Positions 26,085-35,186 of a DNA stretch of 64,000 nt are shown here, one piece after another. The notes below the pieces were generated by a model that was not told where the DNA came from, searched no databases, and saw nothing but the letters and a program-made list of their open reading frames with translations. Source of the DNA: Streptomyces scabiei 87.22 (GTDB lineage: Bacteria; Actinomycetota; Actinomycetes; Streptomycetales; Streptomycetaceae); the NCBI RefSeq assembly GCF_000091305.1, contig NC_013929.1, forward strand, positions 3,348,001-3,412,000. The letters are read 5' to 3'. How positions within the stretch are numbered: the stretch's first letter is position 1; each line of letters begins with the position of its first letter. The position numbers were made by a program, and so were the translations under genes.

Positions 26085-26810
26085 ATGACGTCCGAGGCCC
26101 CCACCCGCGCGTACCGTCGGCTCAGCGTGGAAGAGCGGCGCAGCCAGCTGCTGGACGCCGCACTGGAGCTGTTCGCGCACCACGCCCCGGAGGACGTCTC
26201 CCTCGACGACGTGGCGGAGGCGGCCGGTGTCTCCCGCCCCCTCGTCTACCGCTACTTCCCCGGCGGCAAGCAGCAGCTCTACGAGGCGGCCCTGCGGTCG
26301 GCGGCCGAGGAGCTGGAGCACTGCTTCGACGAGCCCGCCGAGGGCCCCCTCACCAGCCGTCTGACCCGCGCCCTCGACCGCTATCTGGCCTTCGTGGACG
26401 AGCACGCCACCGGGTTCAGCGCCCTCCTCCAGGGCGGCAGCGTCGTGGAGACCTCCCGGGCCACGGCCATCGTGGACGGGGTCCGGCGCGCCGCCGCCGA
26501 GCACATCCTGCGGCACCTGGAGGTGGCCGAGCCGGGCCTGCGGCTGCGGATGACCGTCCGGATGTGGATCACGTCCGTGGAGGCCGCCTCCCTCATCTGG
26601 CTCGACGAGGGCAAGCAGCCGGACGTCGGTGAACTGCGCGACTGGCTCGTGGAGCAGTTCGTCGCCTGCCTCACCGCGACCGCCGGCCGTGACCCCCAGA
26701 CCGCCGCCGCCGTCCGGCGGGCCCTGTCCGTCGAGACCTCCGCGGGCGCGGTCGGCGCGCTGGCCCGCCGTGTCCTGCCCGTCGTCGGCGACGCGGGCCA
26801 CCTGCTGTGA
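26085..26810 (+). CDS. TetR/AcrR-family transcriptional regulator
   Basis: This is a 241-residue protein from ATG 26085. The N-terminal helix-turn-helix shows RRSQLLDAALELFA, then LDDVAEAAGVSRPLVYRYFPG, the standard TetR recognition pattern. The C-terminal ligand-binding part is helical, with a Trp-rich centre (MRMTVRMWITSVEAASLIW-type segment). It lies downstream of the AurF-like gene and upstream of a small conserved protein. No palindromic operator is obvious right at its start, so target genes are not established; the AurF-like gene is the nearest candidate. Confidence 0.92.
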   Translation: MTSEAPTRAYRRLSVEERRSQLLDAALELFAHHAPEDVSLDDVAEAAGVSRPLVYRYFPGGKQQLYEAALRSAAEELEHCFDEPAEGPLTSRLTRALDRYLAFVDEHATGFSALLQGGSVVETSRATAIVDGVRRAAAEHILRHLEVAEPGLRLRMTVRMWITSVEAASLIWLDEGKQPDVGELRDWLVEQFVACLTATAGRDPQTAAAVRRALSVETSAGAVGALARRVLPVVGDAGHLL

Positions 26811-26820
26811 CACTGGTCCG

Positions 26821-27135
26821 GTGAAGAGCCAAGACACCCCCTTCGTGGGCGGCCCCCTGGACGGGCGCGTCCTGCCCGTGCTGCTCGGCATCACCGGGCA
26901 CCCCCCGAAGACGTACCGGGTCCCGGTCCCGGACGCGGCGGGCGGCCCCCCGGCCGTGCTGGTCTACCGCCGGGTCGACGCCGGCCGGGGCGGCTTCATG
27001 CACCAGCTGTGGAAGTACGAGTACGCCCCCGGCGCCGACCCGAGCCGCCGCCTCCGGTGGCCGTGGTCGAGGCCGGGCTCCCCGGCGCGGCCGTCCGCCA
27101 CGCCGCCCGCACGTCCGCGCCCCACCGACGAGTGA
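26821..27135 (+). CDS. Small conserved hypothetical protein
   Basis: GTG at 26821, ten bases after the TetR stop, gives a 104-residue product starting VKSQDTPFVGGPLDGRVLPV. The GGPLDGR motif is shared by many small actinobacterial and phage proteins of unknown function. The middle (PPAVLVYRRVDAG, LWKYEYAPG) is beta-rich; the Arg/Pro-rich end is low complexity. It is probably translated from the same message as the regulator. No ribosome site is obvious, so the start is moderately uncertain. Confidence 0.65.
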   Translation: MKSQDTPFVGGPLDGRVLPVLLGITGHPPKTYRVPVPDAAGGPPAVLVYRRVDAGRGGFMHQLWKYEYAPGADPSRRLRWPWSRPGSPARPSATPPARPRPTDE

Positions 27136-27237
27136 CACCCGGGCGGCGAACGGTCCACCCGGCGCGCGCCCTCCCCCGGCTCCTCCCATCCTGCCGGTGC
27201 GAGGTGGACGGTCCACCCGCGCACGGGAGGTGACGAC

Positions 27238-27909
27238 ATGTCAGCAAGGCTGCTGCGCCTGGTCGGTACGGCGACGGTGACGGTGTTCACGGCCGGCGCC
27301 CTCCTCGCCGCCGTCCCCGCTCCGGTCGCGGCGGCGCCGGAACCGCCCGGCGAGCGCCCGGTCGCCGATCTCCTCACCGATCTGCGGCGCCTGTACCGCG
27401 AGACGGAGAGGGCCGCCGAGGCGTACACCGCGACCGACCGCGAGCTGACGAGGCAGCGGGCCGTGGTGGCGGGCCTCGACCGGCGGCTCGCGAGGGCCCG
27501 CCTGGCCCTGCACGACAGCCGGGGCGCGGCCGGCCGGCTGGCCCGGCAGCAGTACCAGAACAGCAGCACCGCGCTCTCCCCGTACGTACGGCTGCTGATG
27601 ACCGGCGACCCGCAGCGGGCCCTGGAGCAGGAGCATGTGATCGGGCAGGTGGCCCGGGAGCGCGCCGGGACCGTCGAGCGGCTGACCCGCGGCGAACAGG
27701 ACACCGCCGCCCTCGCCCGCAGGGCGCGCGTGGCCCTCGACCGTCAGCTCACCCTCGCCGAGCGGCGCAGCAGGGAACACGGCACCGCATCCGACCGCCT
27801 GGACGAGATCGAGGAACTCCTCGCCTCCCTCACCCCGGCCCAGCTGGCCGCTCTCGGGAAGTCGGAGCGGACGGCCGGCGCCGACGCGCCGAAGCTCCCG
27901 TCCCTCTAG
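27238..27909 (+). CDS. Secreted coiled-coil protein
   Basis: This is a 223-residue precursor with GGGAGG ahead of ATG 27238. The signal peptide ends near AAAAP (about residue 34). The body is a long Arg/Ala/Glu-rich helix (about 45-200) with heptad-like spacing, as in the N-terminal coiled-coil part of NlpC/P60 (RipA-like) cell-wall hydrolases, but no NlpC/P60 domain follows. It could therefore be a regulator or scaffold for wall hydrolases, or a shortened relative. It converges on the flavoprotein monooxygenase gene. Confidence 0.8.
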   Translation: MSARLLRLVGTATVTVFTAGALLAAVPAPVAAAPEPPGERPVADLLTDLRRLYRETERAAEAYTATDRELTRQRAVVAGLDRRLARARLALHDSRGAAGRLARQQYQNSSTALSPYVRLLMTGDPQRALEQEHVIGQVARERAGTVERLTRGEQDTAALARRARVALDRQLTLAERRSREHGTASDRLDEIEELLASLTPAQLAALGKSERTAGADAPKLPSL

Positions 27910-27930
27910 GACTGGCGCGCGGGGAATCCG

Positions 27931-29166
27931 CTACCCGCCGGAGACCTCGGAGAGATACGCCCGGGTCTTCTCCGCCTCGTAGAAGTACCCCTCGAAATCC
28001 GCCGGATCGTCGAACCCATTGGCGAAACGATCCGCCACCACCGGCAGCCCCTCGGCCGCGCCCACCAGCTCCAGCACGTGCCCGGCCGGCGGCGCCAGCA
28101 TGGTGTTGGTCCACTTGGTGGCCGGCCCCGCGACCTGCCAGAAGCGCTCGAACGTCCGCCGCATCCACGTCTCGTCGAACTCCCGGTCCCCGTGGTCGAG
28201 GATCGCGGCGAGATACACGGCCGCGCACTTGGTCGCCGAGTTGGCGCCCTGGCCGGTCAGCGGGTCGTTGGCCACGACGACGTCCCCGGCGCCCAGCACC
28301 GGGACGCCGCCGGGCAGCCGTGCGACCGGATTCCGGACGACGGGGGTGTAGCGGCCGGTCAGCGCCGCTCCCGCGTCGGTCACCTCGGCCCCGGTGGCCC
28401 GCGCGTACTCCCAGGGGACGTACCGCTTCATGAGGTCGAGGGTCAGGGCTAGCTGCTCCTCGGCGCCGCGGACGCCGTCGAAGACGTCGAGCGGACCGCC
28501 GGGCCGGCCCAGCCAGAACAGGGCGTCGGCCCGGCCGGAGGTGGTGAGGACCGGCTGGACGACGAGTTCGCCGAGGCCGGGCACCAGGTTGCAGCGGGCC
28601 GCGTCGAACTCCGGGTGCTCGGGGCGGGGGCGCAGGCCGTGCACGTACACGGCGGCGAGCGAGCGCTGCGGCTCGGTGTGGGGCGAGCGGGCGGCGTCGC
28701 GGGCGAACATCCGCACCAGCTCGCCCTTGCCTGCGGTGACGAGCACGAGGTCGTAGACGCGGGAGAACCAGTCGAGGTCGGAGAGCGCGGCGCCGTGGAC
28801 GACCAGCTGACCGCCGCGCCGGGCGAAGGTCTCCAGCCAGCCGGCCATCTTGACCCGCTGGTCGACGGCCTGCGCGTACCCGCGCAGCCGGCCGACCCAG
28901 TCGACGGCGCGCTCACCGTCCGGCCCGGCGACGGAGACGCCGATGCCCTCGATCCTCGGGGCCTGGGCCTCCCAGAAGTTCAGGCCGAGGTCGCGCTCGT
29001 GGCGCAGTGCCGAGTCGAACATGCACTGGGTGGACATGATCCGGCCAGCGCGTATCTCGTCGGGGGTCCGGTTGGACATCAGGGTGACCTCATACCCGTG
29101 CGACTGGAGGCCGAGGGCCAGGTGCAGCCCGGACTGGCCGGCTCCGACGACGAGAATCTTCCGCAT
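27931..29166 (-). CDS. FAD-dependent styrene/indole-monooxygenase-like protein
   Basis: This is a 411-residue flavoprotein. The N-terminal Rossmann motif is ILVVGAGQSGLHLALGL. The region MSTQCMFDSALRHERDLGLNFW and the C-terminal GDVVVANDPLTGQGANSATK (a GD-type FAD ribose-binding motif) match the styrene monooxygenase StyA family. Such enzymes epoxidise or hydroxylate aromatic substrates using FADH2 from a separate reductase; none is encoded beside it. It starts 57 bp after the conservon GTPase gene in the same orientation and is probably part of that operon. Conservons often carry an oxygenase or P450 at this position. Substrate unknown. Confidence 0.87.
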   Translation of the reverse strand: MRKILVVGAGQSGLHLALGLQSHGYEVTLMSNRTPDEIRAGRIMSTQCMFDSALRHERDLGLNFWEAQAPRIEGIGVSVAGPDGERAVDWVGRLRGYAQAVDQRVKMAGWLETFARRGGQLVVHGAALSDLDWFSRVYDLVLVTAGKGELVRMFARDAARSPHTEPQRSLAAVYVHGLRPRPEHPEFDAARCNLVPGLGELVVQPVLTTSGRADALFWLGRPGGPLDVFDGVRGAEEQLALTLDLMKRYVPWEYARATGAEVTDAGAALTGRYTPVVRNPVARLPGGVPVLGAGDVVVANDPLTGQGANSATKCAAVYLAAILDHGDREFDETWMRRTFERFWQVAGPATKWTNTMLAPPAGHVLELVGAAEGLPVVADRFANGFDDPADFEGYFYEAEKTRAYLSEVSGG

Positions 29167-29223
29167 CCGGACAGGTCTCCTGGTTCGTCCGTGGCGTCCC
29201 GTGTGCCTCCCCCGCGGGAGGGA

Positions 29224-30072
29224 CTACTCGGGGCTGAGGGATATCGCGTGCCCGCACAGCGCCAGCAGGGTCTCCATCGCGGAGGCCCGCTTGCGTGCGT
29301 CCATGATCATGACAGGTACGTGCGCGGGCACGGTCAACGCGTCCCGGACGTCCTCGGGTTCGTACCGCACACTGCCGTCGAAGACGTTGACCGCGACGAC
29401 GTAGGGCAGTCCGCTGCTCTCGAAGTAGTCGAGCGCGGGAAAGCAGTCGTCGAGGCGGCGGGTGTCGGCGAGGACGACGGCGCCGATCGCGCCGCGCACC
29501 ATGTCGTCCCACATGAACCAGAACCGCTCCTGGCCGGGCGTGCCGAACAGGTAGAGGACGAGGTCGTCGTCGAGGGTGATGCGGCCGTAGTCCATGGCCA
29601 CGGTGGTGGTGAGCTTGTCCGGTGTCGCGGAGAGGTCGTCCGTGCCGGCGCTGGCCTCGGTCATCAGCGCCTCGGTGCGCAGCGGGGTGATCTCGGAGAC
29701 CGCGCCGACGAAGGTGGTCTTCCCGACGCCGAAGCCGCCCGCCACCACGATCTTCGTGGCGATGGGGGCCCGGCTGAGGTCGGACTGCCAGGGTTTCAGC
29801 TCTTCCTCGGTCTCCGGCCCGGCTTCGCTCGCCGCGGTGTCGGCGAGCCGGTCGAGACCGCGGGACGCGGCGCGGGCGTAGCCCCCGGGCGGGGGCGTGT
29901 CGACGTCGACGCCGGGTGCGCCGAGCCCGGCGCGCACGGCGTCGGCGTCGACACGGAAGGCGTCGGCGTCGACCTCGACGCGGGGGGCGTCGTCGTCGGC
30001 GCCCGGGGTGACGCCGGCCGGGGCGTCGGGGGTGACGCCGGCCGAGGCGGCGTCAGAGACGGCGGAGTCCAC
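29224..30072 (-). CDS. Conservon GTP-binding protein (CvnD-type)
   Basis: This is a 282-residue protein whose C-terminal 190 residues are a typical CvnD GTPase: IATKIVVAGGFGVGKTTF (P-loop), LYLFGTPGQERFW (switch II), and VVAVNVFD in place of the usual NKxD. The first 90 residues are an unusual acidic Asp/Val/Ala-rich extension containing repeats like VEVDADAFRVDADAV; most family members begin shortly before the P-loop. Its start overlaps the DUF742 gene by 20 bp. In conservons the GTPase associates at the membrane with the kinase-like, roadblock and DUF742 proteins to form a switch related to eukaryotic G-protein modules. Confidence 0.92.
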   Translation of the reverse strand: MDSAVSDAASAGVTPDAPAGVTPGADDDAPRVEVDADAFRVDADAVRAGLGAPGVDVDTPPPGGYARAASRGLDRLADTAASEAGPETEEELKPWQSDLSRAPIATKIVVAGGFGVGKTTFVGAVSEITPLRTEALMTEASAGTDDLSATPDKLTTTVAMDYGRITLDDDLVLYLFGTPGQERFWFMWDDMVRGAIGAVVLADTRRLDDCFPALDYFESSGLPYVVAVNVFDGSVRYEPEDVRDALTVPAHVPVMIMDARKRASAMETLLALCGHAISLSPE

Positions 30073-30577
30073 TCAGCACCCTTTCCAGCAGAGCGCGGTC
30101 CGGCTGTCCCGGGCCGTGACCTGTTCCGTACACACGGATCTTTCCCTGGTCCGCGAGATCGCTGAGGAGGACGCGGACCACACCGAGCGGCATCTTCAGC
30201 AGCGCGGAGATCTCCGCCACCGTCCGCATACGGCGGCAGAGTTCGACGATGGCCCGCATCTCGGGCATCACCTTGGCCTGGGGTGAACCCGCCCCGCCGC
30301 CCGGCAGAGGGGCGGCTCCACCGGCCGGGGCTTCGAGGACGGCGACGAACGTCTCCACGAGCAGGACGTGCCCGAAGCGGGTACGGCCGCCGGTGAGCGA
30401 GTAGGGGCGCACGCGGGCGGGTTTGCGGTCGCCGCCCCGCACGGGGAGCTTCACGGACTGCTTCCTCGCGCCCTTCGGCGGGCCCGGCCGCTTGGGCTTG
30501 CCGGGTTCGTGGGCGCGGGTCCTGTTCCCTCTGTGGCCCGGCCCGTGCGCCGGTCCCTGGCTCTGGCCGCCGGTCAT
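30053..30577 (-). CDS. Conservon DUF742 protein (CvnC-type)
   Basis: This is a 174-residue protein. The first 60 residues are basic and Gly/Pro/Lys-rich. The DUF742 domain then begins at RVRPYSLTGGRTRFGHVLLVETF and continues with a winged-helix-like part (MRTVAEISALLKMPLGVVRVLLSDL and a GKIRVYG wing). It overlaps the roadblock gene by 4 bp and the GTPase gene by 20 bp, which indicates translational coupling. The role in the conservon complex is known only as a partner of the other Cvn proteins. Confidence 0.93.
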   Translation of the reverse strand: MTGGQSQGPAHGPGHRGNRTRAHEPGKPKRPGPPKGARKQSVKLPVRGGDRKPARVRPYSLTGGRTRFGHVLLVETFVAVLEAPAGGAAPLPGGGAGSPQAKVMPEMRAIVELCRRMRTVAEISALLKMPLGVVRVLLSDLADQGKIRVYGTGHGPGQPDRALLERVLSGLRRL

Positions 30578-31077
30578 CGCGGACTCCCGGCCCCCTCGGC
30601 CTCCAGGGACTTGCGGAGTTCGCTGCGGAGTTCCGGGGTGAGGACGTGGCCGGCGCGGCCCACGAAGAGCGCCATGTGGTACGCCACCACGCTCATGTCG
30701 CAGTCGGGGGCGCCGTGCACGCCGAGCAGCGAGCCGTCGCTGATCGACATCACGAAGAGGCTGCCGGCGTCCATCGCGACCATCGTCTGTTTGACCCCGC
30801 CGGAATCCATCAGCTTGGCGGCGCCGATGGTGAGGCTGCCGATGCCGGAGACGATGGTGGCCAGGTCGGCGGCGGAGCCGCGGGGGCCCTGCGTCCGCTC
30901 CTGCGGCGCCTGGCGGGCCTCGGCGATTCTGCCGGGGTCGGAGGAGAGCAGCAGCAGGCCGTCGGAGGAGACCACCGCGACCGACAGCAGTCCCGGCACC
31001 TCCTCGACGAGGTTGGTCAGGAGCCAGTGCAGGTTGCGGGCTTCACTGCTCAGTCCGAAGGTCATGGGCGCGGTCAA
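30574..31077 (-). CDS. Conservon roadblock/LC7 protein (CvnB-type)
   Basis: This is a 167-residue roadblock domain protein: LHWLLTNLVEEVPGLLSVAVVSSDGLLLL, then LATIVSGIGSLTIGAAKLM and LFVMSISDGSLLGV, the standard conservon form. A start four codons later (MTFGLS) is possible. Roadblock proteins dimerise and bind small GTPases, here presumably the CvnD-type protein encoded two genes on. It overlaps its neighbours by 4 bp on both sides. Confidence 0.94.
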   Translation of the reverse strand: MTAPMTFGLSSEARNLHWLLTNLVEEVPGLLSVAVVSSDGLLLLSSDPGRIAEARQAPQERTQGPRGSAADLATIVSGIGSLTIGAAKLMDSGGVKQTMVAMDAGSLFVMSISDGSLLGVHGAPDCDMSVVAYHMALFVGRAGHVLTPELRSELRKSLEAEGAGSPR

Positions 31078-33953
31078 CTGCTTTCCTCCTCGGAAGTGCC
31101 CCCCGTGGTGTCAACTGCCTCTGTCCGGTACTCGACGGCCGCGGGCATCCGCGTCTCGCCCGACTGTTCGGCGATCTCCGCCTCGACGTCGCGGCGCCCC
31201 TCCTTGGCACCCTGGTGGAACCCGCCGAGCCGGCGGCGCAGCTCGTCGGCGTTCACACCCCCGGCGCGAGGCGCGGGTGCCGTGGGCGTGGGCGCGGTGA
31301 TCCTGGGTGTGCGCTTGGGCAGACCCTTGTCGGTGAGGCGCGGGGTCTCCTCGTTCCCCGGCCCCGCCGTCCCGGCCCGTGACACCTCCGTCGCGCGCGC
31401 CGCGTTCCCTTCGTCGGCGGCCCGCTCGTGGGTGTCGGGTTCGATCGTGTACGGATCGTCGGCGTCGGTGCCGTCGGCGGCGATGTGGTCGTCGCTCTCC
31501 TCGTCGGTGCCCTTCCCCGGGGCCACCGGAGCGAAGAGCTCCATCGTCGTCTCGGACACGGACTCGGCCCCGGTCAGGGGGCCGGCCCCGGGTTCGTCGT
31601 CTTCCGGTACGACGTTCCCGGTGGTCTCGGCGGCTTCGGCGGCCGTCCCCACGGCCTCCCTCGCCAGCAGCGCCCGCTCGGCCGCCTCGATCAGCGGGTC
31701 GCCGTCGCCCTCGGGCTGGCGTACGGCGACGGAACGGCCGGGCAGGACGTTCGCGTTGACCTCCGCCTCGGCACCCGGCAGGGAGAGCGAGGGCGTGAGC
31801 GAGGCCGGGGTTCCCGCGGGCACGGCGGGCGTGGGGGCCAGCAGTGCCTTGGGCAGGACGACGAGCGCGAGGGTGCCGCCCGAGCCGTGCGGCTGGAGCC
31901 GCACGGGGGTGCCGAGCCGGTGGGCGAGGCGGGCGACGACGTACAGGCCCAGTCCGAGGCCCTGGCCGTCCTCCTGCTCGTAGGGCGCCTCGGGGTCGAA
32001 GTCGCCGAGGCGGGAGTTGAGCCGGGCGAGCCGGTCGGGGGCGACACCGATGCCGCCGTCCTGGACGGAGAGCGTGACCTCGCCGTCCCCCGTGGTCCGG
32101 CCCGAGACCTCGACGGTCATCTCCGGCGGCGAGAACGACGTGCCGTTCTCCAGGAGTTCGGCGAGGAGGTGGCTGAGGTCGTCGGCGGCGAACCCGGCGA
32201 CGTGCGCGCCCGGCGGCAGCGCGCCGATGCGGACGCGGTCGTAGCGCTCGATCTCGCTGACCGCGGCGCGGACGACGTCGACGAGCGGGACGGCTCCGGC
32301 GTGGTGCTGGACGTGCTCGTGACCGGCGAGGACGAGGAGGTTCTCGCTGTGGCGGCGCATGACGGTCGCGAAGTGGTCGAGCTTGAAGAGCGTGGCGAGC
32401 CGGTCGGGGTCCTGTTCGCGCTCCTCCAGCGACTCGATGACGCCGAGCTGCCGTTCGACGAGGCCGAGGGAGCGCAGCGCGAGGTTGACGAAGGTCGCGT
32501 GGACGCTGTGCCGGACCTTCGTCAGGTGCGCGGTGGCGTCGGCGAGTTCGGCGCGCAGCCGGTCACGGTCGTCGGCCATCGTCTGGCGCTGGCCGATGAG
32601 GTGCTTGCGGTCGCCCTCCAGGGGCGCGAGCCGCTCGTGCAGGGCGAGGGCGTGCGCGTGGAGCGCGTTGACGGAGCGCACGACCTGGGCGAACTCGTCG
32701 TTGCGGCCCGTGAACTTGACCGGTTCCTCGTTCGCCGGGTCTCCGGCGACCCGGGCGGAGCCGATGCGCAGCACCGCGAGGGGGCGGGTGAGGGAACGGG
32801 CCATCCCGGTGGCGACCCCGACGGCGAGGAGCATCAGGGCGCCGAGCACGGCGACCCGGATCTCCAGGGCGGTGACGTCCTCGTCGCGCAGTCGGGCGAG
32901 GTCCTTGGTGCGCCGGTCGTACAGGGAGGACTCGGCACCGCGCATCAGGTCCACGCGGGCGGAGAGCGCCGCGTCGACCTTCTTGGCGCCGGCGCCCGCC
33001 TCGCGGGAGGAGAGCGTGGGCTGGTCGGTGAGGTCGGCCAGGTACGTGTCGGCGGCGGCGGCCTCGGGGCCGGTGACCGTGGCGTCGTACGAGGAGCGGC
33101 CGGCGGCGGGCGCGGTCTCGCGGAAGTGGGCGAGGGCCGCGTCGGAGCGGACGCGGGCCTGCTGGGCGGCGGCGGTGAGGGCGTCGCGCTGCTTCTCGTC
33201 GGCTGCGGAGACACCGGTCCTGGTGGTGGGCAGCCCGGTGGTGGGGTCGATGACCGTCTCGGTGGTCGTCGGGACGCTGAGCGCGGCGACGAGCAGTCCG
33301 CGGGCGGCGGCGGCCTGCTGGACGGCGGTGTCGAGTTCGGCGAGCGCGTGGGCGCCGCCGCCGGCGCGGGGCGGCAGCCGCTCGGCCAGTTCCTCGGCGA
33401 GGGCGTGGAGTTCGTTGACGACGGCGGTGTACGCCGTGTGCGCTTCGAGCGCGCTGCTCCTGCCGGTGAGCGCGGCCTGCCGTACGGCGGCGATGGACTC
33501 GGCCTTCTTGACCGTCTCCCGCAGCTCGGCGGAGCCGCCGGTGTCGGCGCGGAGTTCGGCGACCTGGTTGTCGACGCGGTCGCCGCGCTGCTTGCTGGGC
33601 TCGGCCGACGCGGGCCGTCCGGCGGCGATGTACGCGGTGACCTCGTCGCGTTCGTCGGCCAGCGCGTGCGCGAGGGTGAGCGTCTCCTGGGTCTGCCCGG
33701 CGAGGGTGACCAGGCTCTGGGTGTCGTGCAGTTGCTCCGAGGCGGCGAGGACGGAGGGCGCCCCGGCGCCCGCTATGGCGGCGGCCACGACGGCCACGGC
33801 GACGATGAGCCGGTTGCGTACGTGAGCCTTCCGCCCGGTGCCGACGGCCGGGGCCTGCGCCGTCCCCTGCTGGTTCGGGGAGGCCGCGGAGGCCTTCGAG
33901 GCTGCCTGCTTGTCTGCGCGCCGAGGCCGCGTCTTCTGCACCGGTGCTCGCAT
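31074..33953 (-). CDS. Conservon sensor kinase-like protein (CvnA-type)
   Basis: This is a 959-residue product from ATG 33953 (MRAPVQKTRPRR); the open frame continues 84 codons upstream without family support. One hydrophobic segment near residue 47-70, a nitrate-sensor-like helical extracellular region, and a second TM near 365-390 are followed by HAMP-like sequence. The atypical kinase core has TKVRHSVHATFVNLALRSLGLVERQ in place of a classical H box, LAELLENGTSFSPP as N box and DGQGLGLGLYVV as G box. The last 250 residues are acidic and Pro-rich and probably disordered. It heads a tightly overlapping four-gene conservon. Confidence 0.92.
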   Translation of the reverse strand: MRAPVQKTRPRRADKQAASKASAASPNQQGTAQAPAVGTGRKAHVRNRLIVAVAVVAAAIAGAGAPSVLAASEQLHDTQSLVTLAGQTQETLTLAHALADERDEVTAYIAAGRPASAEPSKQRGDRVDNQVAELRADTGGSAELRETVKKAESIAAVRQAALTGRSSALEAHTAYTAVVNELHALAEELAERLPPRAGGGAHALAELDTAVQQAAAARGLLVAALSVPTTTETVIDPTTGLPTTRTGVSAADEKQRDALTAAAQQARVRSDAALAHFRETAPAAGRSSYDATVTGPEAAAADTYLADLTDQPTLSSREAGAGAKKVDAALSARVDLMRGAESSLYDRRTKDLARLRDEDVTALEIRVAVLGALMLLAVGVATGMARSLTRPLAVLRIGSARVAGDPANEEPVKFTGRNDEFAQVVRSVNALHAHALALHERLAPLEGDRKHLIGQRQTMADDRDRLRAELADATAHLTKVRHSVHATFVNLALRSLGLVERQLGVIESLEEREQDPDRLATLFKLDHFATVMRRHSENLLVLAGHEHVQHHAGAVPLVDVVRAAVSEIERYDRVRIGALPPGAHVAGFAADDLSHLLAELLENGTSFSPPEMTVEVSGRTTGDGEVTLSVQDGGIGVAPDRLARLNSRLGDFDPEAPYEQEDGQGLGLGLYVVARLAHRLGTPVRLQPHGSGGTLALVVLPKALLAPTPAVPAGTPASLTPSLSLPGAEAEVNANVLPGRSVAVRQPEGDGDPLIEAAERALLAREAVGTAAEAAETTGNVVPEDDEPGAGPLTGAESVSETTMELFAPVAPGKGTDEESDDHIAADGTDADDPYTIEPDTHERAADEGNAARATEVSRAGTAGPGNEETPRLTDKGLPKRTPRITAPTPTAPAPRAGGVNADELRRRLGGFHQGAKEGRRDVEAEIAEQSGETRMPAAVEYRTEAVDTTGGTSEEESS

Positions 33954-34318
33954 TCCTGACTCGTGTACCCATTGGCCCGGGTGACGATCCGTCAACTCGT
34001 CAAATACGGCCGTCCCCCCGGTACGGCTCCCGACCCTCCCAGTGCCGGTGGGCAGCGGTCCCGCATCATCCGTCCCGCCACCCGAAGGAGTGAACATCCC
34101 CGGGGAGTTGGCGGGCAAGTTCCCCCGGCTCGTGGCGATGTCCCGCACGTCGGGCCGGTTGGACGTCGGCGACGCGCTTTGACAGTATTCGCCGCCGCGC
34201 TTCACCGCTCACGATCATTCCATGCCAAACCCGGCGGTCTCCCGGGAGGGTCCGGGGCGTGCGCCGACCGTGGCCGGCCTCCCACGAATCCCGTGACGGG
34301 CTCGTGCAGACTGGCCGA

Positions 34319-35104
34319 ATGCGCACCGAACTGGTCTCGGAGCCCGGCGACCCCCTCCGCCCCAACGAGGACTTCGCGTCGGTGGCCCTGCCCGCGGGGG
34401 GACAGGGCGGCGCCCTCGTCGTCCTGGACGGCGTGACGCCACCGCCCGACGACTACGGCTGTCGACATTCGGTCGCATGGTTCACTTCCCGCCTCGGCGG
34501 CACCCTGACCGAACTGTCCGTTTCGGAGCGGGATTCGCCCTTGTCCGACGTGCTCTCACAGGCCATCTCCCGTACCGCCCGGGCCCATGTCCAAACCTGT
34601 GACCTTTCTCACCCACGAACACCACAGGCCACAGTGGCCCTTGCCCGCTGGTCGCCGGCGGCCGTGGAGTACCTGGTGCTGTCGGACTCGGCCCTGCTGC
34701 TCGAACGCACGGACGGCACGGTGACGGCAGTCCTGGACGACCGGCTGTCCCTGCTGCCCCCGGCCGCCCGGGCCACGGCCGCGATCGTCGACTCGACCGT
34801 GCGCAACCGCGAGGGCGGCTTCTGGACGGCCGCCGCCGATCCGGCGGTGGCGGCCCGGGCGGTGACGGGGACCGTCCCCCGCGCGGAGGTACGGTCGCTC
34901 CTCGCCCTGACGGACGGCGCGAGCCGCTGGGTGGAGACGTTCCGCGAGGGCGACTGGACGGCCTGCCTCACCCTGGTCCGCAAGGTGGGGGCGCACGGTC
35001 TGGTGCGGCGGGTGCGGGAGCTGGAATCCATCGATGTGGAACGCGAGTTCCTGGGCCGCGCCAAGCGGCACGACGACGCGAGCGTGGTGTACGTGCGGGA
35101 GTGA
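34319..35104 (+). CDS. PP2C-like Ser/Thr phosphatase-fold protein
   Basis: This is a 261-residue protein from ATG 34319. PP2C-type metal-binding Asp positions appear in order: RPNEDFASV, LVVLDGVTPP, VLSDSALLL, LLALTDGAS and the C-terminal KRHDDASVVYV. This is a complete set for the family, although the protein is short and compact. It is divergent from the conservon operon, which makes it a candidate for dephosphorylating a conservon component, but that is inference. The 365-bp divergent region between the two contains no visible operator. Confidence 0.78.
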   Translation: MRTELVSEPGDPLRPNEDFASVALPAGGQGGALVVLDGVTPPPDDYGCRHSVAWFTSRLGGTLTELSVSERDSPLSDVLSQAISRTARAHVQTCDLSHPRTPQATVALARWSPAAVEYLVLSDSALLLERTDGTVTAVLDDRLSLLPPAARATAAIVDSTVRNREGGFWTAAADPAVAARAVTGTVPRAEVRSLLALTDGASRWVETFREGDWTACLTLVRKVGAHGLVRRVRELESIDVEREFLGRAKRHDDASVVYVRE

Positions 35105-35186
35105 CGCGGTGCGGCCGGGAGCGCGGGGTTGCGGGGTTCGTACGGGAGCGAGGTGCTCGTGCGGGAGCGGGGGCCGCCCGCGCCGC

